NCBI GenBank assembly: GCA_023432885.1
Contig: JAEZEU010000163.1
Coordinates: forward strand, 1-15,812
Direction of reading: 5' to 3'
Source: Pseudomonadota bacterium
GTDB taxonomy: Bacteria > Pseudomonadota > Alphaproteobacteria > Rhizobiales > Xanthobacteraceae
DNA length: 15,812 bases
The notes below the pieces were generated by a model, which saw only the letters and a list, made by a program, of their open reading frames with translations, was not told the DNA's origin and made no database searches. This document shows positions 1-7,106 of the stretch, in pieces. The first letter of the stretch is position 1. Each line of letters begins with the position of its first letter. A program made the position numbers and the translations under genes.

Positions 1-26
1 TCAACAAAAAACAGCGGCGGTGAGGG

Positions 27-47
27 GTCCCGGCTTTTCGCCGGGAC
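27..47. repeat. Perfect 8-bp hairpin upstream of acyl-CoA synthetase gene
   Basis: GTCCCGGC (27-34) and GCCGGGAC (40-47) are perfect inverted arms around a TTTTC loop. The hairpin lies about 40 bases before the synthetase ATG. It has no following T-run on the plus strand, so it is not a clear Rho-independent terminator. Hairpins of this GTCCCGGC/GCCGGGAC type are, as I recall, common between genes in Bradyrhizobium, so it is probably a dispersed element or the 3' end of an upstream transcript. Confidence 0.6.
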
Positions 48-88
48 GACAAGAAGCAAAAAGCAAACAAAGAAGCACGGGAAGAAAC

Positions 89-1672
89 ATGTCAGCTACG
101 GAAGTTCAGCCAAACAACATCGCCGATGTCGTGCGTGCGCAGGCGAAGAACCGCGGCAACGCGATCGTCTATGAATTCGAGGGACGGCTGACCACCTTCG
201 CTGAGTTCGACGTCCACACCAACCGCGTCGCCAGTGCGCTGATCGCGCTTGGCCTGAAGAAAGGCGACCGCATCGCCTATCTCGGCAAGAACAGCGACAT
301 CTATTTCGAGTTGCTGATGGGCGCGATGAAGGCGGGCGTCGTGATGGCGCCGGTGAACTGGCGCCTCGCCGGGCCGGAAGTGGCCTTCATCGTCGAGGAT
401 TGCAAGGCGCCGGTGCTGTTCGTCGGGCCGGAATTCATCACCCAGGTCAAGAACATCAAGCCGCAACTGCCGGGCGTCAAGCATATCATCACCACCGAAG
501 GCGGCGAGCCGGAATGGCAGGATTTTGCGGCCTGGCGCGACGCGCAGAGCGGCGCCGATCCGAAGGTGAAGATCGAGCCCAAGGACGTCGCCATCCAGCT
601 CTACACGTCGGGCACGACAGGCAAGCCAAAAGGCGCGATGCTGTCGCATGCCAACATGCTCAACCTGGTGCAGACGGGCAATGAGGCGGAGAAGCCGGAG
701 TGGAACAGGTGGTCGTCCAACGACGTGTCACTGGTGGCAATGCCGATCTTCCATATCGGCGGCTCCGGCTGGGGCGTTGTGGGAATGTATCACGGCGCCA
801 AGGGCGTGATCGCGCGCGAGTTCGATCCGACAAAGGTGCTGGACTTCTTCGAGCAGTCCGGGATCACCAAGCTGTTCATGGTGCCGGCGGCGATGCAGTT
901 CGTGGTGCGGCAGCCGCGCGCGCGCACGATGGATTTCTCGCGGCTGAAATACATGCTCTATGGTGCATCCCCCATCCCGGCGGCGCTGCTCAAGGAATGC
1001 ATCGAGGTCTTCAAATGCGGCTTCGTGCAGCTTTACGGAATGACCGAGACCTGCGGCACTATCGTGGCGCTGCCGCCGGAGGACCACGTCGAAGGACTGG
1101 AGCGCATGCGCTCAGCCGGCAAGGCGCTGGCCGGCGTCGAGATCGCGATCCTCGACACCGACGGCAATCCATTGCCGCCGGGTGAAGTCGGCGAGATCGC
1201 GACCCGTTCGGGTTCGAACATGGTCGGCTATTGGAACCTGCCGGAGGCGACGGCGAAAACGCTCGGCAGGGACGGCTGGCTGCGCACGGGCGATGCCGGC
1301 TACATGGACAAGGACGGCTATCTCTACATCCACGACCGTATCAAGGACATGATCATCTCCGGCGGCGAGAACATCTATCCCGCCGAAGTCGAGAGCGCGC
1401 TGTGCGATCACCCCGACGTGGCGGAGGCCGCTGTGATCGGCATTCCCGACGACAAATGGGGCGAGGCGGTAAAGGCGGTCGTAGTGATGAAGCCGGGAAA
1501 GAGCGCGACGGCAACCGACATCATCAATTTCGCCCGAACGCGGATCGCAGGCTACAAGACGCCGAAGTCGGTGGATTTCATCGAGGCGCTGCCGAGGAAT
1601 CCGTCCGGGAAGATCCTGCGGCGAAACCTGCGCGATCCCTATTGGGCGGGCAAGGACCGGCAGGTGAACTGA
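89..1672 (+). CDS. AMP-forming acyl-CoA synthetase (long-chain-fatty-acid--CoA ligase family)
   Basis: This 527-residue protein should activate a carboxylic acid to its acyl-CoA using ATP and CoA, by way of an acyl-adenylate, in the cytoplasm. It shows the full ANL-superfamily motif set: the P-loop YTSGTTGKPKG at residues 172-182, YGMTE at 316-320, the hinge region GWLRTGD followed by RIKDMIISGGENIYPAEVE, and a C-terminal PSGKILRR whose Lys508 is the expected adenylation lysine. The reading frame is open for 23 more codons upstream, but the ATG at 89 is preferred: GGGAAG at 79-84 is a reasonable ribosome-binding site and the upstream codons overlap a hairpin. Substrate chain length cannot be read from the sequence. 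The neighbouring dehydrogenase, hydratases and kinase-fold protein place it in acyl-CoA catabolism, where it could supply the entry step as LvaE does in levulinate degradation (inference). It converges on the GFA gene with a 46-base gap. Confidence 0.93.
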   Translation: MSATEVQPNNIADVVRAQAKNRGNAIVYEFEGRLTTFAEFDVHTNRVASALIALGLKKGDRIAYLGKNSDIYFELLMGAMKAGVVMAPVNWRLAGPEVAFIVEDCKAPVLFVGPEFITQVKNIKPQLPGVKHIITTEGGEPEWQDFAAWRDAQSGADPKVKIEPKDVAIQLYTSGTTGKPKGAMLSHANMLNLVQTGNEAEKPEWNRWSSNDVSLVAMPIFHIGGSGWGVVGMYHGAKGVIAREFDPTKVLDFFEQSGITKLFMVPAAMQFVVRQPRARTMDFSRLKYMLYGASPIPAALLKECIEVFKCGFVQLYGMTETCGTIVALPPEDHVEGLERMRSAGKALAGVEIAILDTDGNPLPPGEVGEIATRSGSNMVGYWNLPEATAKTLGRDGWLRTGDAGYMDKDGYLYIHDRIKDMIISGGENIYPAEVESALCDHPDVAEAAVIGIPDDKWGEAVKAVVVMKPGKSATATDIINFARTRIAGYKTPKSVDFIEALPRNPSGKILRRNLRDPYWAGKDRQVN

Positions 1673-1718
1673 ATGTCGTTCCGGCCTAGCAGGTCCGCCG
1701 TCCTGCCGTTCGCCCCTC

Positions 1719-2195
1719 TCACCCCTGCTGCTTCATCCGCTCGCGCAACGCGCGGCGGCGTTCCCTCGCCTCTCCCGGCCAGACCTCGTTGATGTCGTAG
1801 AACTCGGCAAACGCCTTCGCGCCTGGAGGCAAGGTCACCCAAGGCTGCTTGGTCGAAGTGAAGATATGGACGTCAGGGGGACATTGGCTCGGATCGTCCA
1901 TGGTGCCGACGCGCACGAAGCGCACTGCGGGACCTGCACCGGGATAGTTGCTCCAGACCGCGACCTTGCAGACCGGACAGCGCGCGACGCGCTGTCCCTT
2001 GCCGCTGGCGGAGGGCGTGTCGATAACGTCAGGCTCGGACTTGAGGTGCTCGACGCGATCAAACTCATACATGGCGTTGAGCGCGTGCACGGTGCCTGTC
2101 TCGCGCTGACACCAGGTGCAGTGGCAGGCGTGCACCATCATCGGGCTACCGTGCAGGCGATAGCGGATATGTCCGCAGGCGCATCCACCCTCCAC
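1719..2195 (-). CDS. GFA-family (glutathione-dependent formaldehyde-activating enzyme-like) zinc protein
   Basis: A 158-residue protein with the cysteine spacing of the GFA/CENP-V fold: C5-x-C7, C24-x-C26-x2-C29 and C73-x2-C76, which would bind zinc. In the founding member the fold handles S-hydroxymethyl-glutathione; most members have no proven reaction, so the true substrate here is unknown. The start is GTG at 2195, supported by GGGAG eight bases upstream on the minus strand; no nearby ATG keeps the first C-x-C pair. It lies 125 bases downstream of the acyl-CoA dehydrogenase gene on the same strand, separated by a strong hairpin, so cotranscription is uncertain. The C-terminus is charged and rich in Arg and Glu (REARERRRALRERMKQQG-like), probably surface helix. 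Family assignment is firm; function is open. Confidence 0.88.
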   Translation of the reverse strand: MEGGCACGHIRYRLHGSPMMVHACHCTWCQRETGTVHALNAMYEFDRVEHLKSEPDVIDTPSASGKGQRVARCPVCKVAVWSNYPGAGPAVRFVRVGTMDDPSQCPPDVHIFTSTKQPWVTLPPGAKAFAEFYDINEVWPGEARERRRALRERMKQQG

Positions 2196-2255
2196 CGACT
2201 TTGCTCCCTAGCTTATAGTGACTCGGTTACCCCCATCGTCGTCCCCCAGACATTC

Positions 2256-2282
2256 TTCACCTCTCCCTTTCGGAGAGGTGAA
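2256..2282. repeat. 11-bp perfect hairpin between acyl-CoA dehydrogenase and GFA genes
   Basis: TTCACCTCTCC (2256-2266) and GGAGAGGTGAA (2272-2282) are perfect inverted arms around a CTTTC loop. It sits 39 bases past the dehydrogenase stop on the minus strand and 61 bases before the GFA start, so it could end or attenuate the dehydrogenase transcript. No T-run follows it on the minus strand, so it may instead be a dispersed CCTCTCC-type intergenic hairpin. Confidence 0.6.
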
Positions 2283-2320
2283 ATTCTGATGCCGCTCCAG
2301 TTCGAACTGGGCTGATCCTT

Positions 2321-3595
2321 CTAATACTTGCCTGCCCCCATATAGCCGAAAAGGAACCCGGCGACCTTCCGCTTCTGGATTTCCTCGCTGCCTTCGGTGA
2401 TGCGGTAGCGGCGGTGATGGCGGTAGATGTGCTCGAACGGCTTGTGGCGCGAATAACCCATGCCGCCATGCACCTGCATGGCGCGGTCGGCGGCTTCGCA
2501 GCATAGCCGGTTTGCCCAGAAGTTGCACATGGACACGCGATCGGACAGCGTGTGCTCAACCTGGGCTTGCGTCAGCTGGTCCATCTCCCAGGCGGTCTTG
2601 CGGATCAACAGACGCAGCATCTCGGCTTGCGTTGCGAGTTCCACCAGCGGCCACTGGATGGCCTGGTTCTCGGCCAGCGCCTTGCCGAATGGCTTTCGCT
2701 CTCGCGCATATTTCACGCTTTCGTTGATGCAGTAGACCGCGGCGCCCAGCGAACTCGCCGCCTGGCGGATGCGGTTTTCGTGCACGAAGCACTGCGCCAG
2801 CGACAGGCCGCGGCCAACCTCGCCGAACTTCGCATCTTCAGGCACGAACACATCGGTGAAGCTTACGCGCGGGTGGTCGGTCGGCATGTTGAAGGTCCAC
2901 ATATACTCTTCGACCTTCACTCCGGGCGATTTGGCCGGCACCAGGAAGCAGGTGATGCCGCGCGCGTCCCCGTCATTGCCGCTCGTGCGCGCAAACAGCG
3001 CGCAATGGGTGGCAACATGCATGCCGGTCGTCCACATCTTCTCGCCGTTGATGATCCAACCCTTGACGTTGTCGCGGGTCGCCGGCACGGCCTTGGTTTC
3101 CATGTGCGTGGCGTCGGAGCCGTGGTCGGGCTCGGTCAGGCCGAAGGTGATGCGGTATTTCCCGGTGATCGAGCCGTCGATCATCGCCTTCTGCTCGTCG
3201 CTGCCGTAGCGGTCGAGCATGGTGACGATGGGGAGGTTGCCGACGATGGAATGCTCGTTCTGAAGGTCGTTGTGCAGACCGAGACCCTTTGACGCAAAAT
3301 GCTCGCGGATAACGGCCATCCAGAGATTGGAGCCATCCTTTCCACCATAGCGCTTGGGGATCGCAAAGCGCAGATGGCCGGCGGCATCGGCCAGGTTCTT
3401 GGCCTTTCGCAGCAGCGCCTCCCATTCATGTCGCGGCAGGCCGCCATTCTCGAAATCGGTGCGCGCCCACTCGCGCCGGTGATCGAAGAAGCGGATGTTG
3501 TCGTCGGCCGCTTCCAGCGGCTTGATCTCGCGCTCGATGAAGCGGTCGAGTTCGGCGAGGTAAGCCGTGAGGTCGGCAGGCAGGTTGAAATCCAA
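2321..3595 (-). CDS. Acyl-CoA dehydrogenase family protein
   Basis: A 424-residue flavoprotein that should oxidise an acyl-CoA to a 2-enoyl-CoA using FAD, passing electrons to ETF. Visible landmarks are the FAD-contact stretch FGLTEPDHGSDA at 151-162, WIINGEKMWTTG at 180-191, VSFTDVFVPEDAKFG at 244-258, the RERKPFGKALAENQAIQ segment at 298-314, QVHGGMGYS at 374-382, and RITEGSEEIQ near the C-terminus, where Glu401 is in the position of the catalytic base (compare YEGT in medium-chain enzymes). The start is TTG at 3595, with GGGAGAG six bases upstream. The gene is divergent from the enoyl-CoA hydratase, with a 221-base shared upstream region. The ACAD10/11 enzymes have an Asp motif (DGPDEVH) here instead of EGSEEIQ, so this protein is closer to ordinary bacterial acyl-CoA dehydrogenases. 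Substrate length is not known. Confidence 0.93.
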   Translation of the reverse strand: MDFNLPADLTAYLAELDRFIEREIKPLEAADDNIRFFDHRREWARTDFENGGLPRHEWEALLRKAKNLADAAGHLRFAIPKRYGGKDGSNLWMAVIREHFASKGLGLHNDLQNEHSIVGNLPIVTMLDRYGSDEQKAMIDGSITGKYRITFGLTEPDHGSDATHMETKAVPATRDNVKGWIINGEKMWTTGMHVATHCALFARTSGNDGDARGITCFLVPAKSPGVKVEEYMWTFNMPTDHPRVSFTDVFVPEDAKFGEVGRGLSLAQCFVHENRIRQAASSLGAAVYCINESVKYARERKPFGKALAENQAIQWPLVELATQAEMLRLLIRKTAWEMDQLTQAQVEHTLSDRVSMCNFWANRLCCEAADRAMQVHGGMGYSRHKPFEHIYRHHRRYRITEGSEEIQKRKVAGFLFGYMGAGKY

Positions 3596-3816
3596 AGCGG
3601 TCTCTCCCGGAATTGCGATTTGTTGGCGATTGCGTCTACACGCTACGCAGCGCGACTGGTCGGAATCGATTTAGCTGACAACACCCTGCCCCCGTCAAGC
3701 GAGGGAACGGGCTTGGCACGCGCGGGGGCCTTGCGTAATTGGATGGCCTCATGAAGCGGGCCGGGGCTACACTTGCGGCCGAATTCTTCGCCACAGAAAA
3801 TCAAGCGGGAGCGGAA

Positions 3817-4596
3817 ATGGATCTGAAATTCTCCAAGGTGACGCGCAAGGGGCCGATCACGATCGTCACGCTGTCGCGCCCGGAAGTCTACAACGCGCTG
3901 CATATCGATGCGCATTTCGAGCTCAACAAGGTGTTCGACGATTTCTCCGCCGACCCCGAGCAGTGGGTAGCGATCGTCACAGGCGCGGGCGACAAGGCGT
4001 TCTGCGCCGGCAACGACCTGAAATGGCAGGCGGCAGGCGGAAAACGCGGCTGGGACAAGGGCGGTTTTGGCGGGCTGACCTCGCGTTTTGACTGCGACAA
4101 GCCGATCATCGCCGCCGTCAACGGCGTCGCGATGGGCGGTGGATTCGAGATTGCGCTCGCCTGCGATCTCATCATCGCTTCCGAGAATGCGACCTTCGCG
4201 CTGCCCGAGCCGCGCGTCGGCCTTGCCGCGCTCGCCGGCGGACTGCAGCGGCTGCCGCGCCAGATCGGGCTGAAGCGCGCCATGGGCATGATCCTCACCG
4301 CGCGCCATGTCAGCGCCAGGGAAGGACTGGAGCTTGGGTTCGTCAACGAGATGGTGCCGCCGGGCGAGGCTCTGGCAGCCGCCGAGCGCTGGGCCGAGAC
4401 CATAGCCAAGAACTCGCCGATGTCGATTCGCGCCTCGAAACAGGCCATCGAGAAAGGGCTCGCGGTGTCGCTCGAGCAGGCCATCACCGAGCAGCGCGAC
4501 TATCCCGCGGTCAAGGCCATGGCGGCCTCACAGGACTATATCGAGGGCCCGAAGGCATTTGCCGAAAAGCGGCCACCGAAGTGGCTGGGGCGGTGA
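3817..4596 (+). CDS. Enoyl-CoA hydratase/isomerase (crotonase family, CaiD-like)
   Basis: A 259-residue crotonase that should hydrate a trans-2-enoyl-CoA to the 3-hydroxyacyl-CoA in the cytoplasm. The oxyanion-hole segments are AFCAGNDLK at 61-69 and NGVAMGGGFE at 102-111. Both glutamates of hydratases are present: Glu111 in GGGFEIALACD and Glu131 in FALPEPRVGL, equivalent to Glu144 and Glu164 of rat mitochondrial hydratase. The stretch GGFGGLTSRFDCDKP is reminiscent of carnitinyl-CoA dehydratase CaiD, so a substituted acyl-CoA substrate is possible. The frame is open 26 codons further up, but ATG 3817 has GGGAG at 3807-3811 and starts the canonical fold directly. It is divergent from the acyl-CoA dehydrogenase and ends just before a composite palindrome that separates it from the converging kinase operon. 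Confidence 0.92.
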   Translation: MDLKFSKVTRKGPITIVTLSRPEVYNALHIDAHFELNKVFDDFSADPEQWVAIVTGAGDKAFCAGNDLKWQAAGGKRGWDKGGFGGLTSRFDCDKPIIAAVNGVAMGGGFEIALACDLIIASENATFALPEPRVGLAALAGGLQRLPRQIGLKRAMGMILTARHVSAREGLELGFVNEMVPPGEALAAAERWAETIAKNSPMSIRASKQAIEKGLAVSLEQAITEQRDYPAVKAMAASQDYIEGPKAFAEKRPPKWLGR

Positions 4597-4611
4597 CCGC
4601 TCTCTGACACG

Positions 4612-4687
4612 GTCATTTCGCGCCTCGTGAGGCAAACCCGGAATCTCGAGATTTCGGGTTCGGTCCTTCGGACCGCACCGGAATGAC
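4612..4687. repeat. Composite palindromic intergenic element with three nested hairpins
   Basis: Outer arms GTCATT (4612-4617) and AATGAC (4682-4687) enclose three hairpins: GCCTC/GAGGC (4622-4633, GT loop), a 26-base palindrome at 4635-4660 with a single mismatched pair, and CGGTCC/GGACCG (4661-4675, TTC loop). The element fills the gap between two converging genes, so it may also act as a bidirectional terminator. The layout (cloverleaf-like, ending in CCGGAATGAC) is what I recall of abundant dispersed repeats in Bradyrhizobium; copy number cannot be seen from one window. Confidence 0.75.
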
Positions 4688-4699
4688 AATTGGACAGAG

Positions 4700-5077
4700 C
4701 TACGCCTTGTTTCCCAGCTCCCGCTTGTACGCCGCATAATTCGGCTGATCGACGGCCAGCTTGTCCATCGTGGTCTGCCAGAGGTGTTCCCTCAGCCCGG
4801 GCGTGTCGAGGCCGACCTCGCCGTTGGCGATCTTCCGCGCCAGCGCGCGGTTGAGCTCCATCAGCGAGCCGTCAAGGCCGAGCAGCTGCTTCAGCCGCCC
4901 GGCTTCCGCCGCATCGCTCGGCCCCTCCTGCGCGATCTGCCGCGTAACTAGATCGAGCGCATTGATGCCGACGCGGAGCTTGAAGGCGTTGTGGCCCTTG
5001 ATGACGGGCGCGATCTCGGTGCGGAGGAAATCCGCAACCGCCTTGATCAGTTCGGTGGGTGTCGGTTCGTCCTGCAT
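4700..5077 (-). CDS. DUF6285 domain-containing protein, small partner of the APH-type phosphotransferase
   Basis: A 125-residue, largely helical, soluble protein with no signal peptide or membrane segment. It opens with TPTELIKAVADFLRTEI and contains HNAFKLRVGINALDLVTRQ, features I recall from the DUF6285 family, which is usually encoded beside a kinase-fold phosphotransferase. Its start follows the phosphotransferase stop by a single base (TGA-C-ATG) and has AGGAG eight bases upstream, so the two are certainly cotranscribed and probably translated in fixed ratio. In the Pseudomonas putida levulinate pathway the 4-hydroxyacyl-CoA kinase LvaA needs a small companion, LvaB; this gene has the size and position expected of such a companion (inference). 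It is the last gene of the three-gene minus-strand operon. No catalytic motif is visible. Confidence 0.82.
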   Translation of the reverse strand: MQDEPTPTELIKAVADFLRTEIAPVIKGHNAFKLRVGINALDLVTRQIAQEGPSDAAEAGRLKQLLGLDGSLMELNRALARKIANGEVGLDTPGLREHLWQTTMDKLAVDQPNYAAYKRELGNKA

Positions 5078-5078
5078 G

Positions 5079-6062
5079 TCATTTGCTCCTTGGGGCCAAC
5101 AAGCGAAGCAAATCGATCTCCGTCTCCGAGGAACGCCTTCCGATCATGGCCTGCTCCATCGGATGATCGGGCGCGTTGCGAAATCGCTCCATCATCCGGC
5201 CGCACATGATGCCCCAGCGCAGCGTGCCCATAACTTCCCAGAACATGACCCGCGCGGGATCGACCCTGCGGCCCGCCTCCTCGTAACCGGCGAACATATC
5301 CTCGCGTGTCCCAAACCCGCCGACGGGCTTGTCGATCTCGCCGAACCGCCAGGAGTTGACGCAGATCCACCCCAGGTCCTCCATCGGGTCGCCGAAATGC
5401 GCGAGCTCCCAGTCCAGCACCGCACGCACGCCGTCACGGCCGATGATGAGATTGCCGTGGCGGAAATCGCCGTGCACCAGCGTCACCTCGCGCGAAGCAC
5501 CCGGATCGTGATCGGCGAGCCATCGCAGCGCGAGCTCGAAGACCGGACGCGGCCAGTTGGCGTCCCGATACTCCCGTGCAAGATCGGCGATCTCCTGTGT
5601 CGAGGTCTTGGTGCGCAGCTTCGGCAGCCTCGCTTCGGGCAGGCCGTGAATCCCGGCGGCGATCCTGCCGACCTGCCGCGCGAGCAGCGGCCTTGCCCCG
5701 GCGAACTCTTCGTCACGCAGGATCTTTCGCGCAATGGTTTCACCTTCGACGCGGACCATGATGAAGCCGCGGCCAAGCCCCTCCTCGGGCTTCAGCACAT
5801 GCAGCACGCGCGGCGAAGGCAGGCCGGCGTCGAAAGCGAGCTGCATCAGCGCGGCTTCGGCATCGACGCCCGGACGCGTGGAAGATACGCCATAACCCGG
5901 CGGCGCGCGGCGCAGGATTGCGCCGAGGTTGCCTGCGGGATGGACGATGTCGAAACTCCAGGTCTCCTGGCTGGCGCCGCCGGAAAGCTTTGCGGCGCCG
6001 ATGACGCCGGTCGCCCCCGGATAGAACGAGGCGACGCAGCGCGAAAGTTCGGTCTCGATCAT
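5079..6062 (-). CDS. Phosphotransferase family protein (APH kinase fold, ACAD10/11-N-terminal/LvaA-like)
   Basis: A 327-residue protein kinase-like phosphotransferase. The Brenner motif HGDFRHGN lies at residues 197-204 with Asp199 as catalytic base and Asn204 as metal ligand; DWE at 217-219 supplies the second metal-binding aspartate. LSGGASQETW at 26-35 is the nucleotide-loop region and GAILRRAPPG follows it. Members of this family next to acyl-CoA dehydrogenases, or fused to them as in mammalian ACAD10/11, phosphorylate the 4-hydroxyl of hydroxyacyl-CoAs; they are often mislabelled as aminoglycoside phosphotransferases. The ATG overlaps the TGA of the upstream crotonase gene by four bases (ATGA), showing translational coupling, and the DUF6285 gene follows one base after its stop. 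A role on a hydroxyacyl-CoA is inferred from context; an antibiotic-modifying role is very unlikely. Confidence 0.9.
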   Translation of the reverse strand: MIETELSRCVASFYPGATGVIGAAKLSGGASQETWSFDIVHPAGNLGAILRRAPPGYGVSSTRPGVDAEAALMQLAFDAGLPSPRVLHVLKPEEGLGRGFIMVRVEGETIARKILRDEEFAGARPLLARQVGRIAAGIHGLPEARLPKLRTKTSTQEIADLAREYRDANWPRPVFELALRWLADHDPGASREVTLVHGDFRHGNLIIGRDGVRAVLDWELAHFGDPMEDLGWICVNSWRFGEIDKPVGGFGTREDMFAGYEEAGRRVDPARVMFWEVMGTLRWGIMCGRMMERFRNAPDHPMEQAMIGRRSSETEIDLLRLLAPRSK

Positions 6063-6850
6063 TTGCCCGTGAACTTCGCGGCGCGCTTCTCGAGGAAGGC
6101 CGTGACGCCCTCTCGAAAATCCTCCGCGCTGCCTGCGATGCGCTGCGATTCATACTCGAGGTTGAGCTGGTCTTCGAACGAGTTCTCCGGGCTGTCCCAA
6201 TAAAGCTTGCGGATCAGCGACAGGGCGACCGTCGGGCCGTTCGCAAGCTCATGCGCGAGCTTCATCGCTTCATCCATCAGCGCGGCGTCGTCATGGACGC
6301 GGTTGACGAGGCCCCATTCCAGTGCCTTTTCCGCCGGTAGCCGCTCGCCCATCAGCGACAGCTCGATCGCGCGCGCTCGTCCGACCAGCCGCGGCAGCAG
6401 CCAGGTGGAGCCGCAATCCGGCACGAGGCCGATGCGGCGGAAAGCCTGCAGGAAATAGGCCGAGCGCGCGCACAGGATCATGTCACCGAGCAGCGCGAAG
6501 CTCATGCCGGCGCCGGCTGCGGGCCCGTTGACCGCGGTCACGAGCGGGCAATGCAGCCTGCGGATACGGCGCAGGAACGGATGGAAGCCGATCTCCAGCG
6601 AGGACCCGACGTTGCTCTTGCCCGGCTTCTGCTGGTTGCGGCCCTGCAGATTGGCGCCGGTGCAGAATGCGCGGCCGGCGCCGGTCAGCACCACGCAGCG
6701 CACGTCGGCCTTCTGCTCCTCGATTGCATCGAGCGCGTCGGCCAGTCCCCCCAGCATGTCCATGGAGACCGCGTTCATGACCTCCTGATGGTCAAGCCTG
6801 AGGACCGCAACCGGTCCATCGAAATCGAGCGTGACGTGCTTGAACTGCAT
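6059..6850 (-). CDS. Crotonase family protein, PaaG-like enoyl-CoA isomerase/hydratase
   Basis: A 263-residue crotonase and the first gene of the operon with the kinase-fold protein and DUF6285. Oxyanion-hole segments are AFCTGANLQ at 61-69 and NGPAAGAGMSF at 108-118. The hydratase glutamates are missing: the first site reads GMSFALLGD and the second QAFRRIGLVPD. Asp145 in GLVPDCGSTWLLPRLVG matches the single acid of PaaG-type isomerases (E. coli PaaG Asp136), so double-bond migration is more likely than hydration. The frame stays open far upstream, but ATG 6850 has GAGG five bases before it and begins the canonical fold (MQFKHVTLDF); the upstream codons run through the 6988-7060 repeat. Its TGA overlaps the kinase start. 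In context it may reposition the double bond of an enoyl-CoA made after dehydroxylation (inference). Confidence 0.9.
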   Translation of the reverse strand: MQFKHVTLDFDGPVAVLRLDHQEVMNAVSMDMLGGLADALDAIEEQKADVRCVVLTGAGRAFCTGANLQGRNQQKPGKSNVGSSLEIGFHPFLRRIRRLHCPLVTAVNGPAAGAGMSFALLGDMILCARSAYFLQAFRRIGLVPDCGSTWLLPRLVGRARAIELSLMGERLPAEKALEWGLVNRVHDDAALMDEAMKLAHELANGPTVALSLIRKLYWDSPENSFEDQLNLEYESQRIAGSAEDFREGVTAFLEKRAAKFTGK

Positions 6851-6987
6851 TTTTTCCTCGTAAGCTGATTGCCGCGCATTTTCCGCACGGCGGTCTGATT
6901 GAAAATGTCGAGCGCCATATTTGATTTTTGAGGCGGGCTTGTCCATGGTGCGACCCGAACAGGACCCTGCGCCGGACGCACATCTAG

Positions 6988-7060
6988 CAGCATGATCCGC
7001 AAAAGTGGACACCGGTTTTCCATGCGACAAACGCATGGCGTTTGCGCGGAGATCATGCTG
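6988..7060. repeat. Nested palindromic intergenic element (CAGCATGATC ... GATCATGCTG)
   Basis: Ten-base perfect terminal arms (6988-6997 and 7051-7060) enclose a second hairpin, CCATGCG/CGCATGG at 7020-7038 with an ACAAA loop. The left half, ATGATCCGCAAAAGTGGAC followed by ACCGGTTTTCC, resembles a very common Bradyrhizobium-type dispersed repeat I recall. It lies in the divergent region between the PaaG-like gene and the SDR gene, 46 bases before the SDR start, so it may affect expression of either. Confidence 0.72.
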
Positions 7061-7106
7061 AAACCAGAGAAGCGACCGGCGATTTGAGAACACCAAGGAA
7101 ACGCTT

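Noticed and set aside
5079..6062. Aminoglycoside resistance gene
   Set aside because: The APH fold and HGD motif are shared by many kinases; the overlap with acyl-CoA genes and the DUF6285 partner argue for acyl-CoA metabolism.
4761..6203. A 480-codon plus-strand open frame opposite the kinase operon
   Set aside because: It lies antisense to three genes with clear motifs, resembles no family, and is explained by GC-rich third positions keeping the opposite frame open.
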